This document shows, one piece after another, positions 9,812 to 17,462 of a stretch of DNA of 64,000 nt. Location: NCBI GenBank assembly GCA_029781135.1, contig JAKOXH010000001.1, positions 46,325 through 110,324 on the forward strand, in the 5' to 3' direction. A program made the translations under genes and the position numbers. Origin of the DNA: Planctomycetota bacterium (GTDB lineage Bacteria; Planctomycetota; Planctomycetia; Pirellulales; Lacipirellulaceae). Numbering within the stretch: the first letter of the stretch is position 1; each line of letters begins with the position of its first letter. Below the pieces are notes generated by a model. It was not told the DNA's origin. It saw nothing but the letters and a program-made list of their open reading frames with translations, and did no database searches.

Positions 9812-10882
9812 ATGAGCAGGAATTATCGGTACGGCGTCGTGATGTTGTCGTGTTGCGTGGCGGTCGCCTGGGCGACGTCCCACATCTTCGCCGAACGCGT
9901 CACGGCCAGCGGCGGAAATAATCAGGCGACCAGCGACAAGAAGGACGATGACGACCAAAAGGACCGCGACAAAGACAAGAACAAAAACCGCGATAAGAAA
10001 AATACCAATCAAAACAGTAACCAGAACGGCCAGAACCAGACTTCACAGAACAATCAGGGCGGCAATTCAAATTCGTCAAATAAGGGCTCATCAAGTGGCT
10101 CCAACGCCACGCAGCAGTTCCAGCAAATGATTCAGCGTAACAAAGACGTAAACAAGCTGAACAACCAGAATGGGCAGTCGCAGAACAACGCGGGGCAGGG
10201 CGGGGCGGTTAAGATTATGGGGCCTGGTCAAGCGGGTCCCGGGTTCAAATTTCCCAATCAACAGCCCGACGACCTGAAAGACGGCCAGCGAGAACTCGCC
10301 AACAAGAAGATCGGCGCGTGGCACGGCGACCGCTGGGAAGGCACCCGCAAGGTCGATAACTGGGCCGTGGTCTTCGGCAACAAACAAAAACCCTTTAGCG
10401 CCCAGTGGTACCACGATCATCCCCAGGCGTGGAAATACGAAAGCAAGAAGTCAAACGTGTGGGTTGTGGCGACGGTACCTGGCGTTTACGCGTGGCTCGG
10501 CTGGGGCAACGTGCCGCCGCAATTCGGCGTGAACTACGGCCCCGTCGCGCATTTCGACCCAGCGATTTATGGCGACTGGTACCCGCTTGGCGTCTATTCG
10601 CTGATGACCGGGCCTGATGACGTCGGTTCGCGCGTGGTGCAACTCGCCGTCGATCGGCACGGCCACCTTACCGGCAACTACTTCGACATGATCGCCAACG
10701 CCAACCACAACATTTCCGGCGACATCGATCGCTCCACCCAACGGGCCGAGTGGTGGCTCAACCGCAACCCCGCCGTCCACTTCAACGCCCGCATTTATCG
10801 CTTGCTCCAACCCTTTGGCACAATCTACGTCGAACTCCCCGGCGGCGAACAACGCTGGCAATTCGTGCGACTGGAAGACTGA
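9812..10882 (+). CDS. Secreted low-complexity Asn/Gln/Lys/Asp-rich protein with C-terminal globular domain
   Basis: Unrecognised 356-residue exported protein. The start at 9812 has a GGAG ribosome-binding site and gives a signal peptide (MSRNYRYGVVMLSCCVAVAWA). Residues of about 35-150 are strongly biased: first a Lys/Asp block (SDKKDDDDQKDRDKDKNK), then an Asn/Gln/Ser/Gly-rich stretch, suggesting a disordered stalk or matrix segment. The last 200 residues are ordered and aromatic-rich (AWHGDRWEGTRKVDNWAVVFG, WYHDHPQAW, YAWLGWGNVPPQFGVNYG), a layout common in planctomycete cell-surface proteins. No function is assigned. Confidence 0.75.
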   Translation: MSRNYRYGVVMLSCCVAVAWATSHIFAERVTASGGNNQATSDKKDDDDQKDRDKDKNKNRDKKNTNQNSNQNGQNQTSQNNQGGNSNSSNKGSSSGSNATQQFQQMIQRNKDVNKLNNQNGQSQNNAGQGGAVKIMGPGQAGPGFKFPNQQPDDLKDGQRELANKKIGAWHGDRWEGTRKVDNWAVVFGNKQKPFSAQWYHDHPQAWKYESKKSNVWVVATVPGVYAWLGWGNVPPQFGVNYGPVAHFDPAIYGDWYPLGVYSLMTGPDDVGSRVVQLAVDRHGHLTGNYFDMIANANHNISGDIDRSTQRAEWWLNRNPAVHFNARIYRLLQPFGTIYVELPGGEQRWQFVRLED

Positions 10883-10955
10883 AAACAATCCCCATCTCTT
10901 TTAGGGAGGGGCCAGGGGAGGGTTCGACAATGGCTGGCTATCGTTACGTTGCCAC

Positions 10956-12008
10956 TCACTTGAGCAGCGATTGAACGGTGCTTCGGTTCACCCGCTGCAC
11001 CACTCCGCGATCGGTGATTATTGCCCCGATCAACTCGGCCGGCGTCACATCGAACGCCGGGTTGTACACCCGCGCGCCGGCCGGTGCCGTTTGTTTGCCG
11101 AATCCGCAGGTAATTTCCTCGGCCGACCGCTGCTCGATGGGAATTTCGGCACCGCTCGCGATCGTCAGATCAAACGTCGTAACAGGCGCGGCAACGTAGA
11201 ACGGAATGCCGTGCGCGCGGGCGAGCGTTGCCACACTGTACGTACCGATCTTGTTCGCCGTATCGCCATTGGCCGCGATGCGATCGGCACCGGTGATGAC
11301 CGCTTGAACGCGGCCTTCGCGCATCACCTGGGCGGCCATCGAATCGCAAATGAGCGTGGCGTCGATGCCCCGCTGCATCAGCTCCCACATGGTGAGCCGC
11401 GCGCCCTGGAGCAGCGGTCGCGTTTCATCGGCAAACACCCGCGGCCGCTTACCACGCCGCGCGAGTTCGAAAATGACGGCGAGCGCCGTCCCGTCGCCGC
11501 CGGTCGCCAAGGCACCGGCGTTGCAGTGCGTGAGAATACCAGCACCTTCCGGCAAGTAATCCAAGAGGTCAGCACCAAACCGCCCCATCGCCGCACACTG
11601 CGCGCGATCCTCCTCATGAATCGCCCGCGCTTCAGCCAAAAGCAACTCAAGCAGCGAGCCGGGGCGTCCCCGCCCCCGTTCGGGGCCGTGGACGGCCCGG
11701 CTCGCCACCCCTCGCATCCGCTCGAGTGCCCAAAACAAATTCACGGCCGTCGGCCGACTCGTCGCCAGGTAATCGCACACCTCGTCGACCGACCGATCTT
11801 CCTTCACGCCAACGCACACCCCATACGCCGCCGCCACGCCAATCGCCGGCGCCCCGCGCACTGCCAGCCGCTTGATCGCCTGCCACACCTCTTCCACCGT
11901 GCGGCAATCAAGATACACCGTCTCCACCGGCAACCGCGTCTGATCCAGCAGCCGCAAGTGGCCGTCAATGCCGCCGTCCCAGCGAATCGTTGAAAATGGT
12001 TCACTCAT
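10956..12008 (-). CDS. mtnA: S-methyl-5-thioribose-1-phosphate isomerase
   Basis: Methionine salvage enzyme converting methylthioribose-1-phosphate to methylthioribulose-1-phosphate, cytosolic, 350 residues. The eIF2B-like fold shows YLDCRTVEEVWQAIKRLAVRGAPAIG near the N-terminus, the catalytic Cys in ILTHCNAGALATGGDGTAL and the catalytic Asp in AVITGADRIAANGDTANKIGTY. The start at 12008 (MSEPFSTIRW) fits the family. Oddity: residues of about 102-119 (ASRAVHGPE...GRPGSL) are encoded by an inserted REP doublet (11654-11705), in the variable helix region between NLFWALERM and LLAEARAIHEED. Confidence 0.93.
   Translation of the reverse strand: MSEPFSTIRWDGGIDGHLRLLDQTRLPVETVYLDCRTVEEVWQAIKRLAVRGAPAIGVAAAYGVCVGVKEDRSVDEVCDYLATSRPTAVNLFWALERMRGVASRAVHGPERGRGRPGSLLELLLAEARAIHEEDRAQCAAMGRFGADLLDYLPEGAGILTHCNAGALATGGDGTALAVIFELARRGKRPRVFADETRPLLQGARLTMWELMQRGIDATLICDSMAAQVMREGRVQAVITGADRIAANGDTANKIGTYSVATLARAHGIPFYVAAPVTTFDLTIASGAEIPIEQRSAEEITCGFGKQTAPAGARVYNPAFDVTPAELIGAIITDRGVVQRVNRSTVQSLLK
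11654..11705. repeat. REPIN-like doublet of the GCGAGCC unit inside mtnA
   Basis: 11654-11678 is an exact copy of the 25-bp unit (starting GCGAGCCGGGGCG). 11681-11705 is its reverse complement with three mismatches. The pair is 52 bp, ends GCGAGCCGGG / CCCGGCTCGC, and is read through in frame by mtnA. The inverted half resembles the copy at 46913-46937. Confidence 0.88.
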
Positions 12009-12110
12009 CGAAATTGGAACCGCGGATGAACGCTGATGAACGCGGATAACAAGGAATTGTCGCCTACACAACTCATCATCTGCGTTGCTCCGCGTTCATC
12101 CGCGGTTAGT

Positions 12111-13223
12111 TCATGTCACCTTGAATCTTAGCGAATGCTCGAGCCCAAATGTCTCCGCCACTGCTTGGTTCGTCACCTCACCGCCGGCGAGGTTGATCGC
12201 CCGCGCCACCGGCCGTAGATCGCGGGCGGCCGCTTCGATGCCGCGCTGGGCAATTTCGATCGCCCACGGCAGCGTCACATTGCACAGCGCGAACGTGCTC
12301 GTGCGGCCCACCGCGCCCGGCATGTTCGTCACGCAATAGTGCACCACTTCATCGACGATGTACGTCGGGTTGCTGTGCGATGTCGGCCGACTCGTCGCGA
12401 TGCACCCGCCTTGGTCGATCGCCACGTCGATGATCACGCTGCCCGGCTTCATCCGGCCGAGGTCGTCCTTCTGTACCAGCATCGGGGCCTTCGCGCCGGG
12501 AATCAGCACCGAGCCAATCACCAGGTCGGCCCGCGACAACTGCTCGCGGATCGTGTGCCGGTCGCTGAACAAGCAATCGACGTTCGGCGGCATCACGTCA
12601 TCCAGGTAACGCAGCCGTTCCATGTTGATATCGAGAATGGCCACGTCGGCCCGAAAGCCGGCCGCGATCTTCGCCGCGTTCGCCCCCACGACGCCGCCGC
12701 CGAGAATCGTGATGTGCGCCGGCGCCACGCCCGGCACGCCGCCGAGCAAAATGCCGCGGCCCATTTGCGGCCGCTCCAGGTACTTGGCCCCTTCCTGAAT
12801 ACTCATCCGGCCGGCCACTTCGCTCATCGGCGTGAGCAGCGGCAAGCGGCCGCGATCGTCGGCCAGCGTTTCGTATGCCACGCACGTCGCACCGGTCGCC
12901 AGCAGGCCCTCGGTCAGCCCACGATCGGCCGCCAGGTGAAAATACGTGAAGACCACCTGTCCCTTGCGGATCTTGGCGATTTCGACCGGCTGCGGCTCCT
13001 TCACCTTCACGATGAGATCGGCCCGGGCAAAAATTTCATCCGGTCCCTCGACAAGTTCGGCGCCCGAGGCCGCATAATCCTGATCGGGCAGCCCGGAACC
13101 CGTCCCGGCCCCCGCCTCGATGAGCACCTTATGACCGCGCCGCGTGAGCTCCTCAACGCCCACCGGCAACATGGCCACGCGATATTCGTCCTGCTTGATC
13201 TCCTTCGGTACACCCACGATCAT
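12111..13223 (-). CDS. ald: Alanine dehydrogenase
   Basis: NAD-dependent interconversion of L-alanine with pyruvate plus ammonia, 370 residues. The start at 13223 gives the canonical MIVGVPKEIKQDEYRVAMLPVGVEEL. The catalytic Lys and His regions (KVKEPQP, FTYFHLAAD) and the Rossmann motif ITILGGGVVGANAAKIA are visible. ILDINMERLRYLDDV marks the Ald branch rather than the homologous transhydrogenase subunit PntAA. It lies 102 bp upstream of mtnA on the same strand and could be cotranscribed with it. Confidence 0.93.
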   Translation of the reverse strand: MIVGVPKEIKQDEYRVAMLPVGVEELTRRGHKVLIEAGAGTGSGLPDQDYAASGAELVEGPDEIFARADLIVKVKEPQPVEIAKIRKGQVVFTYFHLAADRGLTEGLLATGATCVAYETLADDRGRLPLLTPMSEVAGRMSIQEGAKYLERPQMGRGILLGGVPGVAPAHITILGGGVVGANAAKIAAGFRADVAILDINMERLRYLDDVMPPNVDCLFSDRHTIREQLSRADLVIGSVLIPGAKAPMLVQKDDLGRMKPGSVIIDVAIDQGGCIATSRPTSHSNPTYIVDEVVHYCVTNMPGAVGRTSTFALCNVTLPWAIEIAQRGIEAAARDLRPVARAINLAGGEVTNQAVAETFGLEHSLRFKVT

Positions 13224-13278
13224 GATGTGGTTCCTTGTTGAGGGGGTTCGATTGCCGTATCGCATTATCTGTTCTCAA

Positions 13279-13297
13279 CCCCCGGCAGAGCCGGGGG
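13279..13297. repeat. CCCCCGGC-3-GCCGGGGG hairpin
   Basis: An 8-bp perfect stem with a 3-base loop, flanked by AA and CT. The same hairpin is at 43724-43742 (loop AAA instead of AGA). It sits in the divergent gap between ald and 13317. There is no T-run, so it is more likely a REP-type repeat than a terminator. Confidence 0.75.
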
Positions 13298-13316
13298 CTC
13301 GATGTAACCACACTAT

Positions 13317-13532
13317 ATGCCAAACACCGCCGACAAAAAATGGCTTCCGCTCTTCGTGCTAGCCGTCGCGCTCGTGGCCTGGGCCGCACTGTTCGCCGCC
13401 GGGGCCTACTTTGAAATCGGCGTCGACTCCCCGCGCCATGACCTGCGCAAGCCGCTCATCATCATGGGGGCCATGTTGACGTTCCTGACGCTCTGGGGCA
13501 TCGCCCTGTGGATGCGCAGCCGGCGGAAATGA
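13317..13532 (+). CDS. Small two-helix membrane protein
   Basis: Unrecognised 71-residue protein with two transmembrane helices (LPLFVLAVALVAWAALFAAGAYF and PLIIMGAMLTFLTLWGIALWM), a short charged linker (DSPRHDLRKP) and a basic C-terminal RSRRK. Its codon use and GC content match its neighbours, and the start ATG follows closely after the hairpin at 13279-13297. Function unknown. Confidence 0.65.
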   Translation: MPNTADKKWLPLFVLAVALVAWAALFAAGAYFEIGVDSPRHDLRKPLIIMGAMLTFLTLWGIALWMRSRRK

Positions 13533-13541
13533 GGTTGACCC

Positions 13542-13616
13542 ATGTCGCGTTACCCGAGTGACGTTGAAAAGCTCCAGCGGTAGATTCAGGAATTGAAAGC
13601 GCGGCTGAAGCAATGA
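13542..13616 (+). pseudogene. Possible 24-codon coiled-coil mini-gene broken by an in-frame TAG
   Basis: ATG at 13542 reads MSRYPSDVEKLQR, then TAG (13581-13583), then IQELKARLKQ and TGA (13614-13616). Without the stop it would be a continuous heptad-like helix (VEKLQR-x-IQELKARLKQ). A GAG-to-TAG change would explain it. Chance similarity is possible given the short length. It follows the 13317 gene by 9 bp. Confidence 0.3.
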
Positions 13617-13670
13617 ACGAGGTTACTTTGTAGAGGTTGCTTTCCGCCTCTTACCTCAGCAAAGGACCAT

Positions 13671-13919
13671 ATGAAACCAATCTTACGGCGAAGTGTGATC
13701 GGCCTCGTTGTCGCCTGGTTTCTATTTGTGATCGCAACCGGATTCTGCGTGAATGAAGGAGGGAGCATTATCGCGGGATTCGTCGCTGCACTTTGTATCA
13801 TTTGCCTGGGCAGTTTCTTGAGAGGCTGGGGCCATTTCTTCGCGATTCCGCTTTACCTTTACTTCACGTTGGAAGTTCTGGCTCTAGCCCTGCTTTTGTC
13901 GAGAATGGGCGGCAAATAA
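13671..13919 (+). CDS. Small membrane protein
   Basis: Unrecognised 82-residue protein with three hydrophobic segments (SVIGLVVAWFLFVIATGFCV, IIAGFVAALCIICLGSFL, IPLYLYFTLEVLALALLL). AAAGGA lies 6-7 bases before the ATG at 13671 and supports the start. Its base composition is lower in GC than neighbouring genes. Function unknown. Confidence 0.6.
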   Translation: MKPILRRSVIGLVVAWFLFVIATGFCVNEGGSIIAGFVAALCIICLGSFLRGWGHFFAIPLYLYFTLEVLALALLLSRMGGK

Positions 13920-13995
13920 AGCCTTGATTGACCTATTTCCCGCCCTTGTAGCCCGGTTTCCTATGCGGTAAACTGTTGGATTCCCATGAATTCCC

Positions 13996-14060
13996 GTAGG
14001 TCGGGCTTCAGCCTGACCTTTTGAGATATCCTGTTCACGTCAGGCTCAAGCCTGACGTAC
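13996..14060. repeat. GTAGGTC REP doublet upstream of rplM
   Basis: Two short hairpins in inverted order: GTAGGTCGGGCTTCAGCCTGAC at the left and the reverse complement of a near-identical unit ending CTGACGTAC at the right. Each arm begins with GTAG read outward to inward, as in classical REP sequences. It lies 21 bp before the rplM start, so it would be in the mRNA leader. The second copy is at 14520-14586. Confidence 0.85.
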
Positions 14061-14081
14061 GTTGTCGTCGGAACGCGAATC

Positions 14082-14516
14082 ATGAAAACTTACATGGCCA
14101 AGCCGGGCGAAGTCGAGCAGAAGTGGCATATTATCGATGCCACCGACCAGGTGGTCGGCCGGCTCGCCGGGCGCATTGCGGTGCTGCTGATGGGCAAGCA
14201 TCGCCCGCAGTACACCCCCCACGTCGATACCGGCGACTTTGTCGTTGTCATCAATGCCGAAAAGGTGAAGTTCACCGGCAAGAAGTGGGAGCAAAAATCG
14301 TATGCCTGGTACACCGGCTACCCCGGCCAGCGCACGGTTTCCGCCGCCACGCGGCTCCAGCGCAAACCCGAACTGATCCTGCACGAGGCCGTCCGCCGCA
14401 TGCTGCCGAAGAACAAGCTCGCGTTCAAGATGATCACCAAGCTCAAGATCTACGCCGGTGCCGAGCACCCGCATCAGGCCCAACAGCCCGAAGTGCTGGA
14501 AGTCGCGGCGAAGTAA
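14082..14516 (+). CDS. rplM: 50S ribosomal protein L13
   Basis: 144-residue large-subunit ribosomal protein. It has the L13 pattern [61 protein letters not shown] and [11 protein letters not shown]. It is followed by rpsI, the usual bacterial pair. Unusually, both its upstream and downstream junctions contain a GTAGGTC REP doublet, the second one separating it from rpsI. Confidence 0.97.
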   Translation: MKTYMAKPGEVEQKWHIIDATDQVVGRLAGRIAVLLMGKHRPQYTPHVDTGDFVVVINAEKVKFTGKKWEQKSYAWYTGYPGQRTVSAATRLQRKPELILHEAVRRMLPKNKLAFKMITKLKIYAGAEHPHQAQQPEVLEVAAK

Positions 14517-14519
14517 CTC

Positions 14520-14586
14520 GTAGGTCAGGCTTTAGCCTGACGCGTCCGAATAATCAACCGAACTGTCAGGCTAAAGCCTGACCTAC
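14520..14586. repeat. GTAGGTC REP doublet between rplM and rpsI
   Basis: GTAGGTCAGGCTTTAGCCTGAC (14520 on) and its reverse complement ending at 14586 form two hairpins (GTCAGGCT/AGCCTGAC) in inverted order with about a 23-base spacer. The copy is cleaner than the one at 13996-14060. It starts 4 bp after the rplM stop and lies inside the expected rplM-rpsI transcript. Confidence 0.88.
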
Positions 14587-14609
14587 CCCCGAACCCTGAC
14601 CCCTTCCCC

Positions 14610-15014
14610 ATGCCCACTGCAGAAAAAGTCATCGATGCCCTTGGAACTGGCCGCCGCAAGACCTCGGTCGCCCGCGTGCGAATTCGCGCCGGCAGCGGCA
14701 AACTCACGATCAACGAACGCGAGTTGGATGACTTCTTCAAGGTTCAACAAGATCGCAACGCGGTCGTCGCGCCGCTCGATCACGCCGGCGTTCGCAATAG
14801 CGTGGATGTACGAATCCTCGTCCACGGCGGCGGCAGCACCGGCCAGGCCGGCGCCTGCATGCAAGGCATCGCCCGGGCGCTGATGAAGTACGACAGTGAC
14901 CTCTCCGAAAAGCTCCGCGAAAAGAGCTTCCTCACCCGCGATGCCCGCATGAAAGAACGCAAGAAGCCCGGTCTGCGTGGCGCCCGCCGCGGAACCCAGT
15001 TCTCGAAGCGTTAA
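14610..15014 (+). CDS. rpsI: 30S ribosomal protein S9
   Basis: 134-residue small-subunit protein with ALGTGRRKTSVARVRIRAGSGKLTINER near the N-terminus, the VHGGGSTGQAGACMQGIARAL motif and the basic C-terminal tail (KKPGLRGARRGTQFSKR) that reaches the P-site tRNA in the ribosome. It is the second gene of the rplM-rpsI unit, and a terminator-like hairpin follows at 15109. Confidence 0.97.
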   Translation: MPTAEKVIDALGTGRRKTSVARVRIRAGSGKLTINERELDDFFKVQQDRNAVVAPLDHAGVRNSVDVRILVHGGGSTGQAGACMQGIARALMKYDSDLSEKLREKSFLTRDARMKERKKPGLRGARRGTQFSKR

Positions 15015-15060
15015 TTTCTGGTTCACCCTGCGTGGCTCAAGCCAGTGCGGCGATAATAGC

Positions 15061-15078
15061 CCCGTCGTTTACGACGGG
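15061..15078. repeat. CCCGTCG-TTTA-CGACGGG hairpin
   Basis: A 7-bp perfect GC stem with a TTTA loop, about 45 bases after the rpsI stop. No T-run follows, so it is more likely an mRNA 3-prime stabiliser or REP-type hairpin than an intrinsic terminator. Confidence 0.5.
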
Positions 15079-15108
15079 GTGGATTGCACGTCGAACGCCT
15101 CGACTTGA

Positions 15109-15128
15109 GGCCCGTTCACGGGCCTTTT
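15109..15128 (+). terminator. Rho-independent terminator after rpsI
   Basis: The perfect palindrome GGCCCGTTCACGGGCC (15109-15124), a 7-bp GC stem, is followed at once by TTTT. It lies 95 bases after rpsI and before pntAB, and would separate the ribosomal unit from the transhydrogenase operon. Confidence 0.7.
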
Positions 15129-15241
15129 CGCGGCCTTCGCTTGAGCCCCCACCGTTTGGCAGTAGCACGCCACCACCATGCATGGTTTAATGTCGGCTCT
15201 CGATCCCTGTCCCCCGACCCCCGACCCCTCGCCCCTCCACC

Positions 15242-15553
15242 ATGCCCCTTGAACCGAAATTGTTCGTCTTCCTCCTCTCCACATTTTTGGGGTTGGAGGT
15301 GATTCGCCGCGTATCGCCGCTGCTCCACACCCCGCTGATGTCGCTCACCAATGCCATCTCGGCCATCGCGGTCGTGGCGGCAATCCAGGTCATGGCGGAA
15401 GGAAACACCACGCTCGGCGGCGGCGCGAAGACGTTTAACACGGTTTTGTGCACGCTGGGCGTTATTGCGGCCACGATCAACATCGTGGGTGGTTTTTGGA
15501 TTACCGATCGCATGCTGAAGATGTTCCGCCGGGAGACCACCGATCGTGAGTAA
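15242..15553 (+). CDS. pntAB: NAD(P) transhydrogenase subunit alpha part 2 (membrane domain)
   Basis: 103-residue membrane protein with three to four helices, corresponding to the C-terminal membrane part of the alpha subunit of proton-translocating transhydrogenase (LFVFLLSTFLGLEVIRRVSPLLHTPLMSLTNAISAI). In organisms with split subunits the order is pntAA-pntAB-pntB. Here pntB follows with an 8-bp overlap, but no pntAA (NAD-binding domain I) precedes; rpsI does. The complex therefore needs a PntAA encoded elsewhere. Confidence 0.9.
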   Translation: MPLEPKLFVFLLSTFLGLEVIRRVSPLLHTPLMSLTNAISAIAVVAAIQVMAEGNTTLGGGAKTFNTVLCTLGVIAATINIVGGFWITDRMLKMFRRETTDRE

Positions 15554-17003
15554 TCCACTTTCCACCGTCATTGTATTGGCAGCGGTTACGCCGGCCGAAA
15601 CGGCCGAGGTCGCCAACACGTGGCTCGGCAGCGCATCGTACTTGATTGCCGCGGGGCTCTTTATTCTCTCGCTGAAGTGGCTCAGCCATCCGCGCACGGC
15701 GCGCCGCGGCGTGCGCGCCGGCGAAATCGGCATGACCGTTGCCATCATCGGCACGCTCTTGATCTATCGCGCCGTTTCTTACGAGTGGGTGCTGATCGGC
15801 ATGGTCATCGGTTCATTGATCGGTGCGCCGATGGCCATCTGGATGCCCATGACCGCCGTGCCGCAGCGAACCGCCTTGTCCCATGCCTTCGGCGCGCTCG
15901 CGGCCGCACTCGTCGGCACCGCCCACTACTATCAGGTGCTCGCCACCGGCGAACTCGAGTACGACCATTTCACGATGGCGATTCTCGCCCTGGAAGTGTT
16001 GCTCGGCAGTCTCACGTTCACGGGCAGCCTCGTGGCCTTTGGAAAACTTCAAGACTTGATCCCCAGTCGCATCAAGGGCCTGCCGAATCAAAATGCCATC
16101 AATTTCTCGTTGCTGGGGGCGGCGATCCTGGTGGCGATCTGGCTCACCATTCATCCGCTCCACCAGGCGCTCTTCCCCGTATTAATTGTTCTTGGCCTGT
16201 TCTTCGGATTGTGCCTGGTGATGCCCATCGGCGGCGCCGATATGCCGACCGTTATCTCGTTGCTCAATTCATACGCCGGTTTATCGGCCAGCCTGATGGG
16301 ATTTGTCCTCAATAACTTCCTCTTGATCGTCGCCGGTGCGCTCGACGGTTCCTCCGGCCTCATCCTGTCGATCATCATGTGCAAGGCCATGAACCGCTCG
16401 TTCACGAACGTGCTGTTCGGCCGGATGGATGCCAGCAAAACCGCCTCCGCCGATGACGTGTATGGCGGCAAAGTGAAGTCGGCCACGGCCGAAGACGTGG
16501 CGGCGATCCTCGATGGCGTCCGCCGCGTCGTCGTCGTGCCGGGCTACGGCATGGCCGTGTCGCAAGCCCAGCACGCCGTGCGCGACCTGTTCCATCAGCT
16601 CGAAGAGCGCGGCACCGAGGTCGAGTTCGCGATTCACCCCGTCGCCGGTCGCATGCCGGGGCACATGAACGTGCTGCTGGCCGAGGCCGACATCCCCTAC
16701 GACAAGCTCAAGGAGATGGACGAGATCAACCCGAGCTTCGGCCAGACCGATGTCGCGATCGTCATCGGTGCGAACGACGTGGTGAACCCGCTCGCCGATA
16801 CCGACCCCAAGAGCCCGATCGCCGGCATGCCGATCCTCAATGTCGGCGCGGCCCGCACGGTCGTTGTCATCAAGCGCAGCCTGAGCCCCGGTTTCGCCGG
16901 CATCCCCAACCCGCTCTTTGCCGCCGAAAACACGCTCATGCTGTTCGATGACGGCAAGAAAGCCGTGGTCGATATGGTCGCCGCGCTCAAAGAAGCGGCG
17001 TAA
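15546..17003 (+). CDS. pntB: NAD(P) transhydrogenase subunit beta
   Basis: 485-residue inner-membrane subunit. It starts at GTG 15546, overlapping the pntAB stop in the sequence GTGAGTAA. The N-terminal half has about nine helices forming the proton channel (GGADMPTVISLLNSYAGLSASLMGF). The C-terminal NADP-binding domain III has VVVPGYGMAVSQAQHAV, FAIHPVAGRMPGHMNVLLAEA and VIGANDVVNP. The complex uses the proton gradient to reduce NADP with NADH. The overlap implies translational coupling with pntAB. Confidence 0.95.
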   Translation: MSNPLSTVIVLAAVTPAETAEVANTWLGSASYLIAAGLFILSLKWLSHPRTARRGVRAGEIGMTVAIIGTLLIYRAVSYEWVLIGMVIGSLIGAPMAIWMPMTAVPQRTALSHAFGALAAALVGTAHYYQVLATGELEYDHFTMAILALEVLLGSLTFTGSLVAFGKLQDLIPSRIKGLPNQNAINFSLLGAAILVAIWLTIHPLHQALFPVLIVLGLFFGLCLVMPIGGADMPTVISLLNSYAGLSASLMGFVLNNFLLIVAGALDGSSGLILSIIMCKAMNRSFTNVLFGRMDASKTASADDVYGGKVKSATAEDVAAILDGVRRVVVVPGYGMAVSQAQHAVRDLFHQLEERGTEVEFAIHPVAGRMPGHMNVLLAEADIPYDKLKEMDEINPSFGQTDVAIVIGANDVVNPLADTDPKSPIAGMPILNVGAARTVVVIKRSLSPGFAGIPNPLFAAENTLMLFDDGKKAVVDMVAALKEAA

Positions 17004-17031
17004 CGCTTCGCTCATCAATAGAACAGACGAG

Positions 17032-17109
17032 GGGTGGCTGGGGCGGAGTCCGCGACGCCCCAGTTTCGCTCCATGCTGGGGCATCGCAAAGCCTCTGCCC
17101 CAGCCACCC
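17032..17109. repeat. GGGTGGCTGGGGC...GCCCCAGCCACCC inverted-repeat element
   Basis: Perfect 13-bp ends (17032-17044 and 17097-17109) enclose a further GC-rich hairpin (GGGGCGGAGTCCGCGACGCC region). It has the same general build as the other two-armed elements and lies just after pntB. The remaining DNA to 17372 shows no gene, only short partly repeated ATCTGCG motifs around 17185-17240. Confidence 0.8.
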
Positions 17110-17372
17110 AATCGCGATACTTCTCAGCTCGACGACTACCAAGATTTTGCGACGAGCTTCGATTGTCCGCAGGTGGCGTAGATTACCGCAGATGGATGGT
17201 GCGAATCTGATCTTCGTATATCTGCGAACATCTGCGGACCAAAAAAACCGTTCTGGAAGCTTGTCAAAAAGTGTGATTTCCACGGCAAAATGGTAACCGG
17301 CCCCTCATTACCATTGGCAATCTGCCGCGATTCAGCCATTTGCCCGTGGCATATATTTTTTCTAAACCCCCG

Positions 17373-17432
17373 TTGAAAGGGTGAGCGCCACGTACTAAAA
17401 TCACGATATAGATATTGAGAATCGTTCTCAAT
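17373..17432 (+). promoter_or_regulatory. feo promoter with Fur box
   Basis: TTGAAA (17373-17378), a 17-base spacer and TAAAAT (17396-17401) form a sigma70-like promoter. ATTGAGAATCGTTCTCAAT (17414-17432) is a perfect 19-bp palindrome matching the Fur-box style. It covers the expected transcription start region, so iron-loaded Fur should block the promoter. feoA begins at 17463. Confidence 0.8.
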
Positions 17433-17462
17433 TAGCCCTTTCGCAGTTGCGGGGCCTTTCTG

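Noticed and set aside
12111..13223. PntAA subunit for the nearby pntAB-pntB
   Set aside because: The protein has Ald-type signatures, is on the opposite strand and is separated by ribosomal genes.
12339..13241. 300-codon plus-strand frame opposite ald
   Set aside because: Shadow of ald; no family features.
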